Shown: positions 44,801 to 52,249, numbered from the stretch's first letter. The stretch is 64,000 nucleotides of DNA from Peptoniphilus_B koenoeneniae (GCF_030812875.1 NZ_JAUSTN010000004.1:62001-126000), one strand, 5' to 3'. Notes: generated by a model from the sequence alone, not told the origin. Numbers and translations are program-made.

Positions 44801-45070
44801 CAAAAGCTCCTCATAAAAGCCCACCATCGGTTTTGTTGCACTTTTGATAGATGCTGCAAGATCGAGCCATCTATCGTCTATTGCTTTCAAATCAAGGAAC
44901 CCCTCGTGTAGCAGAGAGGCATCATCCAACAATGAATTGGGATGTGTAATCAAAAACCGAATCTGTTCCAATCCAAATCCTTTGAAGAATATCAAAGTAT
45001 GCCCTGTGAACTCGGAAATCAGTTCTTCAACGCGATTAGAAAAATACTGTCCGATGGTTGAAGTAGACAT
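41837..45070 (-). CDS. Large RecQ-like superfamily 2 DNA helicase with unknown N- and C-terminal regions
   Basis: 1077 residues. The helicase core spans about 305-650: TAPTGSGKSILFQIP (Walker A near 327), VVSPLIALMNDQV, VVIDEAHTVTSWGRDFR (near 430), LCLTATA, CTKAFGMGIDVGDIKHVIHF, and QEIGRAARN (motif VI near 630). RecQ itself is about 600 residues, so some 300 N-terminal and 430 C-terminal residues are extra; I recognise no nuclease or zinc motif there, and the RecQ zinc cluster is not evident. Own promoter and an inverted repeat lie upstream; a small HTH gene precedes it. Roles in element maintenance or phage defence are possible; none is shown. Confidence 0.78.
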   Translation of the reverse strand: MSTSTIGQYFSNRVEELISEFTGHTLIFFKGFGLEQIRFLITHPNSLLDDASLLHEGFLDLKAIDDRWLDLAASIKSATKPMVGFYEELLAIRQLLPRMKIDNIVVIENNILSPWVPCYFPYSYAEKLFDYWQTEHEPPAGSPLAQLVKMYGDVKLLKKEKALLLPATLDDERIEIVPFWQGCVVEKEPLTDDIKHIEVGSIEDWEYCLNMTNGVLSSALFLQSGDSLSARTSAIFSAANLLNLEVFLDELELYQEKIEYNDSQFVHVLQKYWGNAAQFRPLLFYKDPDRSQETEIITQGQIIAEIVDQCEAAQDGDIFSNIFITAPTGSGKSILFQIPAIYLAEKYNLVTIVVSPLIALMNDQVDQLQRERGISIAACINSSMSIEERSDVIDQIHAGKKSLLYLAPELLLTTHLQSFLGGRQVGMVVIDEAHTVTSWGRDFRSDYWFLGDFLKQTARDGLSFPVLCLTATAVYSGDDDVVNDIIHELGLGKTIIHLGNVKRSNISFDIQRHNPAEVEGRIENAKLDLTLKRMREYIARGEKVLTYFPYRSQVDQIYNLVNATDHVKIRRYHAQIPSAERKMVERDYKAGTAMGLFCTKAFGMGIDVGDIKHVIHFAPTGTLSDYVQEIGRAARNTEIQGVAHIDYFPSDLRYVRSLNGISEMRQYQLREMLKKICAIQRAKKRRNLLISAETFEYLFKEKDVENRTKSGLLLLSKDLSNKYTFPVLIVRPKAMLSKNYVNVPHEIENEFLKLFGSYCTFQQGIAPRTVPTKNQSRASDITVYSSGKTFLVDMAGIWENCYPDRSFGMFKKEFFERGISVSGKNYTVAPRVRVEIRYSDDYVAVSQRVETVITAITQIFEKYKNGETKQFSRKQFEAELAEMLGEKVIPHDKAGMLLDIFTESVNEYAAYSQSRSRVRVLRSRKMPGADETGYFVSSAAYARLPNFFIHQIGQCVVNTEDNSFFRFYPLVQNKQIEIMPLLRFMELLGLATYEIRGGEKAEVFIRINDPEKLERLATSGKYTNGVLQSIQEHHRNNERLLTAFFSADMNDDERWELIEQYFLGNEEYVRRILHIAD

Positions 45071-45091
45071 TGTGGTGCCCTCTCTTTCTAT

Positions 45092-45118
45092 CCATGCTAA
45101 ATTTCAGACTTAGCATGG
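45092..45118. promoter_or_regulatory. Inverted repeat in helicase 5' leader
   Basis: CCATGCTAA (45092-45100) and TTAGCATGG (45110-45118), perfect 9-bp arms around 9 bases, about 10-40 bp after the predicted start point. It could be an operator for one of the HTH proteins of the island or an RNA hairpin. Confidence 0.6.
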
Positions 45119-45135
45119 GGTAATTTAATGCTTTA

Positions 45136-45164
45136 ATTATATCGCAAATTCGCCTAATTTACAA
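45136..45164 (-). promoter_or_regulatory. Promoter of helicase gene
   Basis: Minus strand: TTGTAA (45164-45159), 17-bp spacer, TATAAT (45141-45136), directly after the stop codon of the small HTH gene. Confidence 0.7.
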
Positions 45165-45407
45165 TTATTGCTGGTCGTTTTTTCGTCTTTTCTGCCACAC
45201 AATGTCATATCCCAGCACATCCGCCAGCTCCACCGCCTCGCCGTAGCGGAGCGAGCCGCGCTTGATCTTGCCGGAGAGATTGGGAACGCTGCGGCTCCAG
45301 CCGTATTCATCGGAGAGGTAGTCCACCACCTCGGTCATGGTCATGCCGGTGCGGACAATGTAGGACTTGATCTCATTGCGGTAGGTTTCGGATTTTCTCA
45401 TATTCAA
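45165..45407 (-). CDS. Small HTH-type protein
   Basis: 80 residues with an HTH-like pattern: IKSYIVRTGMTMTEVVDYLSDEYGWSRSVPNLSGKIKRGSLRYGEAVELADVLGYDI (positions about 13-68), similar in order to Cro-type DNA-binding domains with the recognition helix around SVPNLSGKI. RBS AGGAGGAAAG. It lies just upstream of the helicase gene and may repress it through the inverted repeat 45092-45118; this is inference. Confidence 0.72.
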   Translation of the reverse strand: MNMRKSETYRNEIKSYIVRTGMTMTEVVDYLSDEYGWSRSVPNLSGKIKRGSLRYGEAVELADVLGYDIVWQKRRKNDQQ

Positions 45408-46002
45408 ACTTTCCTCCTGTTTTTTCGGTGCGCTCTATGGTAAAATGGGTTTGTCAAATCGTGACACCCGTTCGCCATAGGGCGCTGGTTTTTGATGTAC
45501 GGCTTTCGGCTGGAAATACTGCCAATGATACGTTGGTCACGGGCAACACCCGCAGCTTTTGCCGTTTGGTGTGTCTTTGTGTGAAACGTCGAAACATCAT
45601 TCTGAATGGCAAACGTCGTTCGCTGCCGGGTAGCGCTCTGTTCCATGCAGACAACCGCACAGAGCAGAAAACTATTTCGCCGTTTTCACTTGCTTTGATT
45701 TTTACGTTTGATTTTGCCGCTCCTTCCGAACGTCGTTCCTGCCCGGAGGATCGCTCCCAGCGTTTCGTCCCCGTTGGTACGCTCACGCTTTCGCGGTCAT
45801 AGCGGTTACTTCGCTGGGGGACATATCCCGTTCGGACGGTCATGCAATTTTCAAGGTTCAGGTGCGATTGCAAGACCATTTTAGCGAAAAATATAGCTCT
45901 CTCCCGTATATCCAAGAGGTCGGAAAACGCGCCGAAAAACGCAGATTTCCACGCTTATGGACAAGACCGGAAAGGGCAGAAATTTGAAGGGAGGACACCG
46001 CC
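45408..46002. other. 595-bp gene-free GC-rich spacer between divergent HTH genes
   Basis: Open frames occur on both strands, but their translations are Arg/Ser-rich with no recognisable domain, and only the flanking genes have convincing ribosome sites (GGGAGG before 46003). It should hold the promoters of both regulators. A decayed gene or an untranslated RNA cannot be excluded. Confidence 0.5.
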
Positions 46003-46845
46003 ATGCAGCCGAAGCTCACCATTCAGGAGCGTCTCAAAGACCTGCGCGTGGAGCGCGGTCTGACGTTGGAACAGCTATCTGAGAAGACAGGCATCTCCAA
46101 GTCTGCGCTGGGAAAATACGAAGCCGATGATTTTAAGGACATCAGCCCGTTCAGCATGGTGGAGCTTGCAAAGTTCTACGGCGTGTCTACCGATTACCTG
46201 TTGGGGCTGACAGAGCAAAAAAATCACCCAAACACAGAGCTGGATGCGCTGCATTTGGGTGATGATGCAATCGAAGTATTGAGAACGAGCAAGTTCAATC
46301 ACCGACTGCTGTCGGAGCTGATTTGCCATAAGGATTTCCTGCGTTTCATGCTGGACGCCGAGATTTACGTTGACCGGATCGCGGATATGCGCATCAATGA
46401 TATGAACTCCGTGCTGGAAGCAGTCCGGCAGATGGCTTTGATGAAGAACGGTGACAATGAAAATGATCTGCATCTGCGGACGCTGGAAGTCGCGCAGATC
46501 AGAGAGGACGAGTATTTCGGAAGCCTGATTGCAGACGATCTGAAAGGCATTCTCCGTGACATTCGGAGCGAACACCGCCCCGACACCATGACGGCAGATG
46601 AAAGTTCCCTCGTAGCAACTGTACGGGGTCAGTTGCAGGATGCGATGAACTTTGAGGGTAGCTCCGAAGAAAAGCAAATTCGGTCGTTCCTCGCTACCTT
46701 TGGCATTGATTATGACAAGCTCACCAAAGAGCAGTTTGTCTCGCTGATTGAAATACTAAAGCTGTCCAAATACTTGAAAAGCCCAATCAACCAGCGCGGA
46801 AAAACGACCATGACCCACGGCAAGGGAAAACGGAAACGGAAATAG
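46003..46845 (+). CDS. XRE/Cro-C1 family regulator of the island
   Basis: 280 residues. N-terminal HTH (about 6-68): IQERLKDLRVERGLTLEQLSEKTGISKSALGKYE...YGVSTDYLLGL. The rest is helical without a known enzyme motif and ends in a basic tail (GKGKRKRK). Similar long XRE proteins are usual in clostridial integrative elements and likely control transfer or copy functions; targets here are unknown. The start ATG has a GGGAGG site. A strong 17-bp terminator follows. Confidence 0.85.
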   Translation: MQPKLTIQERLKDLRVERGLTLEQLSEKTGISKSALGKYEADDFKDISPFSMVELAKFYGVSTDYLLGLTEQKNHPNTELDALHLGDDAIEVLRTSKFNHRLLSELICHKDFLRFMLDAEIYVDRIADMRINDMNSVLEAVRQMALMKNGDNENDLHLRTLEVAQIREDEYFGSLIADDLKGILRDIRSEHRPDTMTADESSLVATVRGQLQDAMNFEGSSEEKQIRSFLATFGIDYDKLTKEQFVSLIEILKLSKYLKSPINQRGKTTMTHGKGKRKRK

Positions 46846-46848
46846 GAG

Positions 46849-46889
46849 AAAGCCGCGATATCCAGTAAAAATCTGGATATCGCGGCTTT
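46849..46889 (+). terminator. Strong terminator with perfect 17-bp stem
   Basis: AAAGCCGCGATATCCAG (46849-46865) and its exact reverse complement (46873-46889), then TTTT-poor tail (TCGTTG). Stem is much longer than host terminators. Confidence 0.75.
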
Positions 46890-46941
46890 TCGTTGCCCAA
46901 TCCCGCCTGACAGATGCTCATTTCGTAATTTTGGTCTAAAC

Positions 46942-46976
46942 CTGTTTTACGAACACCTGTCTATATAGTGGAGCTT
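46942..46976 (-). repeat. Right terminal inverted repeat of the island
   Basis: Plus strand CTGTTTTACGAACACC (46942-46957) and GTGGAGCTT (46968-46976), the inverse of the left end with two mismatches over the 25 matched bases. Confidence 0.78.
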
Positions 46977-46984
46977 TTTTTCGA

Positions 46985-47272
46985 CTATTCTTCTTCAGCC
47001 ACTTCTTGACCTTCTTCGTTTTCAAGTTCTTTGTACTTTTCAAAAACGATTCTTTCAATTTCCGCTCTTGCTTCTGCATTAATCGGATGTGCAACATCTC
47101 TAAATTCTCCATTAGGAAGTCTTCTTGAAGGCATTGCAATAAATAGGGAATCATTTCCTTGGATAATCTTAATGTCGTGAATAACTATTGCATCATCAAA
47201 AGTTACTGAAACTATAGCTTTCATTTTACCAACGTCTGTTAATTTTCTAATACGTACGTCTGTAATGTTCAT
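46985..47272 (-). CDS. spoVG: Septation regulator SpoVG
   Basis: RNA/DNA-binding regulator conserved also in non-sporulating Firmicutes. 95 residues from ATG 47272 (MNITDVRIRKL) with GGCGGTGA at good spacing; a GTG at 47281 is in frame. Family features: GKMKAIVSVTFDDAIVIHDIKIIQGN, FIAMPSRRLPNGEFRDVAHPIN. A TATAAT box lies in the AT-rich region upstream. The island's right end begins 8 bp after its stop codon, so the natural terminator may have been displaced. Confidence 0.94.
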   Translation of the reverse strand: MNITDVRIRKLTDVGKMKAIVSVTFDDAIVIHDIKIIQGNDSLFIAMPSRRLPNGEFRDVAHPINAEARAEIERIVFEKYKELENEEGQEVAEEE

Positions 47273-47429
47273 CTGTGTCACCGCCTTAATTTATATACAC
47301 TTATTATACTATAATAAATGAAAAAAAACTTAAAAATTTTTAAAATATTGACAAATTTATAGGTTTTATATTATCTTCTGAAAAAATAAGATTAATTTAT
47401 GATATAATTTTTATGTTAGAGGTGGATAT

Positions 47430-48818
47430 ATGTTTAAATTTAATCTTAATGAAAAAAAATATAAGCATGTTCACTTTATAGGAATTGGCGGAATTTCTAT
47501 GAGCGGACTTGCAGAAATATTAAATAAATACGGATACAAGGTTACAGGCAGTGACAGTAAACAATCCGATACAACTGATAAGCTTAAAAGTCATGGTATT
47601 GATGTAATAATAGGACAAAAAAAAGAAAATATTAAGGGAGCTGATCTAATAATTTATACAGATGCCATTTCCCTTGACAACGAAGAACTTGCTCAAGCAA
47701 TAAAAACTAAAGTTGATTTAATAGACAGAGCTTCTTTCTTAGGTGCTCTAATGGAAAATTATAAAGTTTCCATAGCAATTTCAGGAACTCATGGAAAAAC
47801 TACAACAACTTCCATGGTAGCTGAAATAATTAAAAATCTTCCAACTGAACCTACTATAATAGTTGGAGGAAAACTTGATGATATAAATGGAAATGTCCTT
47901 GTTGGAAAAGAAGAAATGATTTTAACTGAAGCCTGTGAATATAAGGCCAATGTTTTAAAATATTTCCCTACTACAGCTTTAGTTTTAAATATTGACGAAG
48001 ATCATCTTGACTATTTCGATAATATTGACCACATTATAAATACTTTTAAAGGCTATGGAGATAACTTAGGAAAAGATGACAAGCTTATTTTAAATATTGA
48101 CGATGAAAATACAAGAAATCTTCTTGAAAGAGATAACACTCAAATAATTACCATTGCCGTTGACAGATATGCTGACTATAGAGCAAAAAATATAGAATTT
48201 AATGACCTTGGCTATCCCCAATACGATTTATATTACAAGGACAAATACATTGATAAAGTTTTTCTTTCCATAATGGGCGTCCACAATGTATATAATTCTT
48301 TAGGGGCAATTGCCGCAGCCCATGAAAACAATATATCTTTTAAAGAAGCTATTGATGGAATTCATAATTACCATGGAGTTCATAGAAGACTTGAATACAA
48401 GGGTAACTATAAGGGAGCCCTAGTTATGGATGATTATGCCCACCACCCAACAGAAATAAAAGCTTCTCTTAACGCTTTAAGAAAGGGCTGCAAGAAAAAT
48501 TTATATTGTATTTTTCAACCCCATACTTATACCAGGACAAAATTGCTTTTGGACAGCTTTAGCAAGAGTTTTTCTCAAACGGATTATACAATAATTACTG
48601 ATATTTATGCTGCAAGGGAAAAAGATTATGGAGATATTCATTCAAAAACTTTAGTTGATGCAATAAATAACAACGGAAACTCTGCATTTTATATGGAAAC
48701 TTTCGACGAAATTGTAAAATTTTTACAAGACAATCTTCGCCCCAATGACATGGTTGTTACCATGGGAGCCGGTGATGTATATAAAATAGGACAAATGCTT
48801 TTAAATTCTCAAAAATAA
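47430..48818 (+). CDS. murC: UDP-N-acetylmuramate-L-alanine ligase
   Basis: Adds L-Ala to UDP-MurNAc in peptidoglycan synthesis. 462 residues: N-terminal Rossmann part with HFIGIGGISMSGLAEIL, ATP loop GTHGKTTTTSM (near 113), EACEYKANVL, and the C-terminal domain with DDYAHHPTEIKA. Complete, RBS GAGGTGG. Divergent from spoVG. Confidence 0.96.
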   Translation: MFKFNLNEKKYKHVHFIGIGGISMSGLAEILNKYGYKVTGSDSKQSDTTDKLKSHGIDVIIGQKKENIKGADLIIYTDAISLDNEELAQAIKTKVDLIDRASFLGALMENYKVSIAISGTHGKTTTTSMVAEIIKNLPTEPTIIVGGKLDDINGNVLVGKEEMILTEACEYKANVLKYFPTTALVLNIDEDHLDYFDNIDHIINTFKGYGDNLGKDDKLILNIDDENTRNLLERDNTQIITIAVDRYADYRAKNIEFNDLGYPQYDLYYKDKYIDKVFLSIMGVHNVYNSLGAIAAAHENNISFKEAIDGIHNYHGVHRRLEYKGNYKGALVMDDYAHHPTEIKASLNALRKGCKKNLYCIFQPHTYTRTKLLLDSFSKSFSQTDYTIITDIYAAREKDYGDIHSKTLVDAINNNGNSAFYMETFDEIVKFLQDNLRPNDMVVTMGAGDVYKIGQMLLNSQK

Positions 48819-48870
48819 AATATACACAAGAAAACAAAAAATATTTTAAATTTATAACTTACTTTATAAA

Positions 48871-48912
48871 AATACCCTCTCTACTTTATTAGTAAAGAGG
48901 GTAAAATTTTTT
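48871..48912. terminator. Terminator, twin of 50183-50227
   Basis: TACCCTC, inner CTAC/GTAAA pairing, GAGGGTA then T-run, between convergent murC and the 162-residue protein gene. Confidence 0.75.
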
Positions 48913-48919
48913 TAATTTA

Positions 48920-49408
48920 TCAAGTGTCCCACTCCAAAAATAAAATCTCGCCCCTATTCTCATCAATTATAAATGCAATGAAATTACCATAAATGTTTTC
49001 AAAAACATTTTCTGAAGTTGCTTTAAAGTAGACTTCCTTATTCAAGTCAATAGAAGTTTTAAAACCTCTTTTTTTAACTGCATTAAGACAAGTATTAATT
49101 TGAGAAATTTTATTTTCATCATCTTGAACCTTATAAGCTTTAAGTTCTTTTTTTAATTCTTCAATATCATTTTTATCTATAGAAAATAAAATTGCAGCCT
49201 GACCATCTCCGTGAAAATCCGGCTCTTTATAAAGCTCTCTTACTCTCTTCACGCTTTTAGGAAGGTTTATTCCAAATTCATTTTCCACTTCCTTTACAGC
49301 CTCTTCTCTCTTATCTGAAAGTAAAAACAAAAGGGGAATTGCTGCAAGAAAAATTATAAACATAATAATCAAAACTCTTTTAAATTTTTTATCACTCATC
49401 TTCATCAC
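48920..49408 (-). CDS. Hypothetical membrane-anchored protein
   Basis: 162 residues with one N-terminal membrane helix (about 10-30: VLIIMFIIFLAAIPLLFLL) and an extracytoplasmic alpha/beta part (NEFGINLPKSVKRVRELY, FHGDGQAAILFSID, ENRGEILFLEWDT). No family recognised. It overlaps the HTH gene by 17 bp and closes a three-gene operon with the DUF2975-like membrane protein. Confidence 0.65.
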   Translation of the reverse strand: MMKMSDKKFKRVLIIMFIIFLAAIPLLFLLSDKREEAVKEVENEFGINLPKSVKRVRELYKEPDFHGDGQAAILFSIDKNDIEELKKELKAYKVQDDENKISQINTCLNAVKKRGFKTSIDLNKEVYFKATSENVFENIYGNFIAFIIDENRGEILFLEWDT

Positions 49409-49610
49409 CCTGATACCTTAAAATATCCCCAACATTACAATTTAAAACTCTACAAATTTCTGAAAGAGTGGAAAATCTTATGGCCTTAGCTTTATTTGTT
49501 TTTAAAATAGAAAGATTTGCAAGGGTTATGCCAACTCGCTCAGATAATTCCGTTAAAGACATTTTATTTTTTGCAAGCTCCACATCTAAATCAACAATTA
49601 TTTTTCCCAT
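49392..49610 (-). CDS. YozG-like XRE regulator
   Basis: 72 residues from ATG 49610 (MGKIIVDLDVELAKNKMS); the frame also opens at TTG 49622, but the known family starts near MxIxxxLD. Compact HTH: LTELSERVGITLANLSILKTNKAKAIRFSTLSEICRVLNCNVGDILRY (split over residues 18-66). This type pairs with DUF2975 membrane proteins, as here (the two genes overlap by a few bases if TTG is used). Confidence 0.85.
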   Translation of the reverse strand: MGKIIVDLDVELAKNKMSLTELSERVGITLANLSILKTNKAKAIRFSTLSEICRVLNCNVGDILRYQGDEDE

Positions 49611-49618
49611 AGTCCACC

Positions 49619-50089
49619 TCAAATCGTTAGATCATTTTCTTCTTTTAATGTAATTCCTTCTTTTATCAAATCACATAGTAAAAGAAAAATTTGTCCAATT
49701 AAGATGGAAACAATTGCCGCTCCAATAAAAATTAAATTTGTAATTGAACCATCTAAGTTAAAATTTGTGTAAATTATAGAAAGAATTGATAAAAAAAATA
49801 TCCCTATAAAAGAAAGTGCAATAACTTGAAGATCAAAAAGCATTCCATATTCAAAAATTTTGTCTTCACCATATTTTTTAAGGGCAAAAAGTCCAAATGA
49901 AACTGCAACAATTAAGGCAATTACTATCCCCTGACACAAAAATAACATGGGATATCTCATATTCATAAACATGGGATAAATATCTGCCATAATTTTTGAA
50001 AATTTAAAAATTTCATAAAATGAAAAAAGCAAAATTATAATTGCAATAATTAAAAGCCCACCAATAAATTTAACTCTAAGTGATTTCAT
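49619..50089 (-). CDS. DUF2975-like four-helix membrane protein
   Basis: 156 residues with four membrane helices (about 8-30, 47-68, 85-108, 117-142) and a short acidic tail. Layout and partnership with a YozG-type HTH match DUF2975 proteins such as YoaS. The pair may form a membrane-sensed regulatory module; the signal is unknown. Confidence 0.78.
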   Translation of the reverse strand: MKSLRVKFIGGLLIIAIIILLFSFYEIFKFSKIMADIYPMFMNMRYPMLFLCQGIVIALIVAVSFGLFALKKYGEDKIFEYGMLFDLQVIALSFIGIFFLSILSIIYTNFNLDGSITNLIFIGAAIVSILIGQIFLLLCDLIKEGITLKEENDLTI

Positions 50090-50182
50090 AGTAACCTCCC
50101 TTTATTTTTAATATACCACTTTATTTTATGATTTACAATAATTATTTATTGTTTATCGATAATTTTTTAAGTTATGAGATTT

Positions 50183-50227
50183 AAAAAATACCCTCCTTAC
50201 ACTTTGCTAGTAAAGAGGGTATTTTTT
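50183..50227 (-). terminator. Terminator after the ADP-ribosylglycohydrolase gene
   Basis: AAAAAATACCCTC and GAGGGTATTTTTT arms with inner TTAC/GTAA; closely similar to the hairpin at 48871-48912. Confidence 0.8.
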
Positions 50228-50238
50228 CTATAAATTTT

Positions 50239-51009
50239 TCAAAATAAAACTTCTTCTATTAATTCTTTATTTTTTAATTTTTCAATCCATTCTTTTGGAA
50301 TTTGGTCATAGCCATAAATAATGCCTGCAAGACCTCCTGTTACAGCTCCTGTCGTATCCGTATCATCTCCAAGATTAATAGCCTTTAAGACTGCATCCCT
50401 ATAAGAATTTGTATTTAAAATACACCAAATACTTGCCTCTAAAGTGTCAAGAACAAATCCACTGGATCTTATTTCATCTTCCCTTTTATTTTTAATTTCA
50501 TCACAAATAAATTTTTCCTTTTTTATTAATTTTCTTGCAATTTTAACATATTCCTTGCAAGAATCTAAAGAAATTTTGTGACCATGAGTTATAGCAGAAA
50601 CTTTTTCAATTTCCTCATCATCAGCATCAGTAAAAGCCAAAGGCAAAATTCTCATTAAAGATCCATTTCCATTAGAATAATAATCATCTAAGCCATGACC
50701 CTGTGAAATGGCCATCCGAGTTGTATTGCCCACACCAAAAGTTTTCCCGTCCGCAGTAAACTCATCATTGTAAACCCAAGACTCAAAATTTTTTCTAATA
50801 TCAATAATATTTATTTTCCCGCCATTGTCTTTAATAGCCTTACAAGTGGCAAGAGTCATACTTGTATCATCAGACCAAGTTCCCGGCTCCCTATTCCAAG
50901 TCCCATTTCCCACCATACTTTGGCACTTAAAGGTATTTCTTCCTTTAAATTCATAAGGAACTCCCAGAGCATCGCCAACTGCAAATCCGTAAATAGCATC
51001 TCTTAACAT
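50239..51009 (-). CDS. ADP-ribosylglycohydrolase family protein
   Basis: Removes ADP-ribose from proteins, nucleic acids or small molecules. 256 residues of the DraG/ARH fold: GFAVGDALGVPYEF, the di-metal motif TWSDDTSMTLATCKAI, NGNGSLMRILPL and the second metal site GDDTDTTGAVTGGLAG. All metal aspartates are present, so it should be active. It follows an MFS transporter gene by 16 bp. No ADP-ribosyltransferase is nearby; its substrate is unknown. Confidence 0.9.
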   Translation of the reverse strand: MLRDAIYGFAVGDALGVPYEFKGRNTFKCQSMVGNGTWNREPGTWSDDTSMTLATCKAIKDNGGKINIIDIRKNFESWVYNDEFTADGKTFGVGNTTRMAISQGHGLDDYYSNGNGSLMRILPLAFTDADDEEIEKVSAITHGHKISLDSCKEYVKIARKLIKKEKFICDEIKNKREDEIRSSGFVLDTLEASIWCILNTNSYRDAVLKAINLGDDTDTTGAVTGGLAGIIYGYDQIPKEWIEKLKNKELIEEVLF

Positions 51010-51025
51010 TTTTTCCTCCTAAGTT

Positions 51026-52249
51026 TTAATTTAGATTTTTTACTTGCAAATAAAAGGGAATTGATAAAATTTGAGCTGAAATTGAAATAGCAATCATAAG
51101 AGGAATTGAAACTTCATACATTGTTCCAAGAAGCCAACTTCCCAAAAACCAAAAAACTCCGAAAGAACACTCAAAAATCCCATAACCCGTTGCACGATTT
51201 TTTTTATCCACCATTGATGTAACTGCAGCCTTTAATATTGATTCTTGAGCTCCCATTCCTATTCCCCAAAGGATCAATCCGAAAATAAGAGCCGGAATGC
51301 TTTTCATACCAAAGATAAAAAATGAAAAAGGAGCAGAAATAATTGTTGAAATTACCAAAGCCTTAAGGCCATTTTTATCATACATATGTCCGAAAACAAG
51401 AGCTGCTATGGCGTCAATTAACATTGCCCCGGCATATAAAAGAGGTATAGTTCCACTATTAATTAAATTTGAAGTTTCATAAAAGTTTCCCGCAATTTCT
51501 GTATAATTTTTAGAAATATGCATAATTACTATTGAATAATCAATAAAACCGAAAGCAAAAAAAGAAATTCCCGCAATATAAAAAATAAATGATTTTTTCA
51601 TTTTAAAAGGTTGAGCTTTTTTTATTTCAGGTTCAAAAGCTTCAGGATTTGGAAATTTTTTCTTTGTATAAAACAATAAAAAAATAGTAATCATACCTGG
51701 AATAAATAAAAAGGCAAAACATCTTCTATAAATTTCAAAAGCACTTCCATCAGTTTTAAAAAGCATTACTAAATAAAGAAGGACCGGTCCCAAAAAAGCT
51801 CCGATTTGATCCAACATCTCTTGAATTCCAAAAGACTTTCCAACCCCTTCTTGGCTTGCTGCAAAAGACATAATTGTATCCTTAGCAGGTTTTTTTATTG
51901 CCTTTCCCATTCTTTGAAATATTAATAAAGCTGACGCAGCCACCCAACCATTTTCTCCCACAAGAGCAAGAGCAGGCACTGCTATAATATCTAAAATATA
52001 ACCGAAAATTACCATGGGCCAATATTTTTTCGTTCTGTCGGTAATTTTTCCAAATACATATCTCATGGAATATCCAACTAATTCACCAAGCCCCGAAACA
52101 AATCCTATAGTTCCTGCAGATGCACCTAAAATTGTAAGATAGGCTCCCCTTATACTGGAGGCGCCTTCATGAGTCATATCTGAAAATAAACTTACAATTC
52201 CAAATAAAATAATAAATAACATTGCCTTTGAAATTCTTTTTTCTTTCAA
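51026..52249 (-). CDS. MFS transporter
   Basis: 407 residues and about 12 membrane helices of the major facilitator superfamily; the loop GKITDRTKKYWP fits the TM2-3 motif A region, and GHMYDKNGLKAL the repeat in the second half. N-terminal half has SLFSDMTHEGASSIRG, seen in a group of uncharacterised bacterial MFS exporters. It forms an operon with the ADP-ribosylglycohydrolase gene. Substrate not assignable. Confidence 0.85.
   Translation of the reverse strand: MKEKRISKAMLFIILFGIVSLFSDMTHEGASSIRGAYLTILGASAGTIGFVSGLGELVGYSMRYVFGKITDRTKKYWPMVIFGYILDIIAVPALALVGENGWVAASALLIFQRMGKAIKKPAKDTIMSFAASQEGVGKSFGIQEMLDQIGAFLGPVLLYLVMLFKTDGSAFEIYRRCFAFLFIPGMITIFLLFYTKKKFPNPEAFEPEIKKAQPFKMKKSFIFYIAGISFFAFGFIDYSIVIMHISKNYTEIAGNFYETSNLINSGTIPLLYAGAMLIDAIAALVFGHMYDKNGLKALVISTIISAPFSFFIFGMKSIPALIFGLILWGIGMGAQESILKAAVTSMVDKKNRATGYGIFECSFGVFWFLGSWLLGTMYEVSIPLMIAISISAQILSIPFYLQVKNLN

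Larger units (their letters stand above)
41228..46976. mobile_element. GC-rich 5.75-kb island bounded by inverted repeats, no recombinase
   Basis: Composition switches abruptly from very AT-rich host DNA to GC-rich DNA near 41280 and back near 46930. The two ends carry imperfect inverted repeats: AAGCCCCAC...GGTGGTCGTAAAACAG on the left (41228-41260) and, on the opposite strand, AAGCTCCAC...GGTGTTCGTAAAACAG on the right (46976-46942). Inside are a DUF3847-like gene, a large helicase, two HTH genes and hairpin-rich spacers, all with codon use unlike the host. No integrase, transposase or relaxase is present, so it would need help in trans or is a remnant. No clear target duplication was found. 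The right end lies 8 bp from the spoVG stop. Confidence 0.8.

Noticed and set aside
45454..46063. Possible genes (153 and 73 codons) in the island spacer
   Set aside because: Arg/Ser-rich translations without any domain, overlapping each other on opposite strands, no convincing ribosome sites.
41200..46990. Target-site duplication around the island
   Set aside because: Flanks are A-runs on the left and T-runs plus the spoVG stop on the right; no non-trivial direct repeat could be identified.
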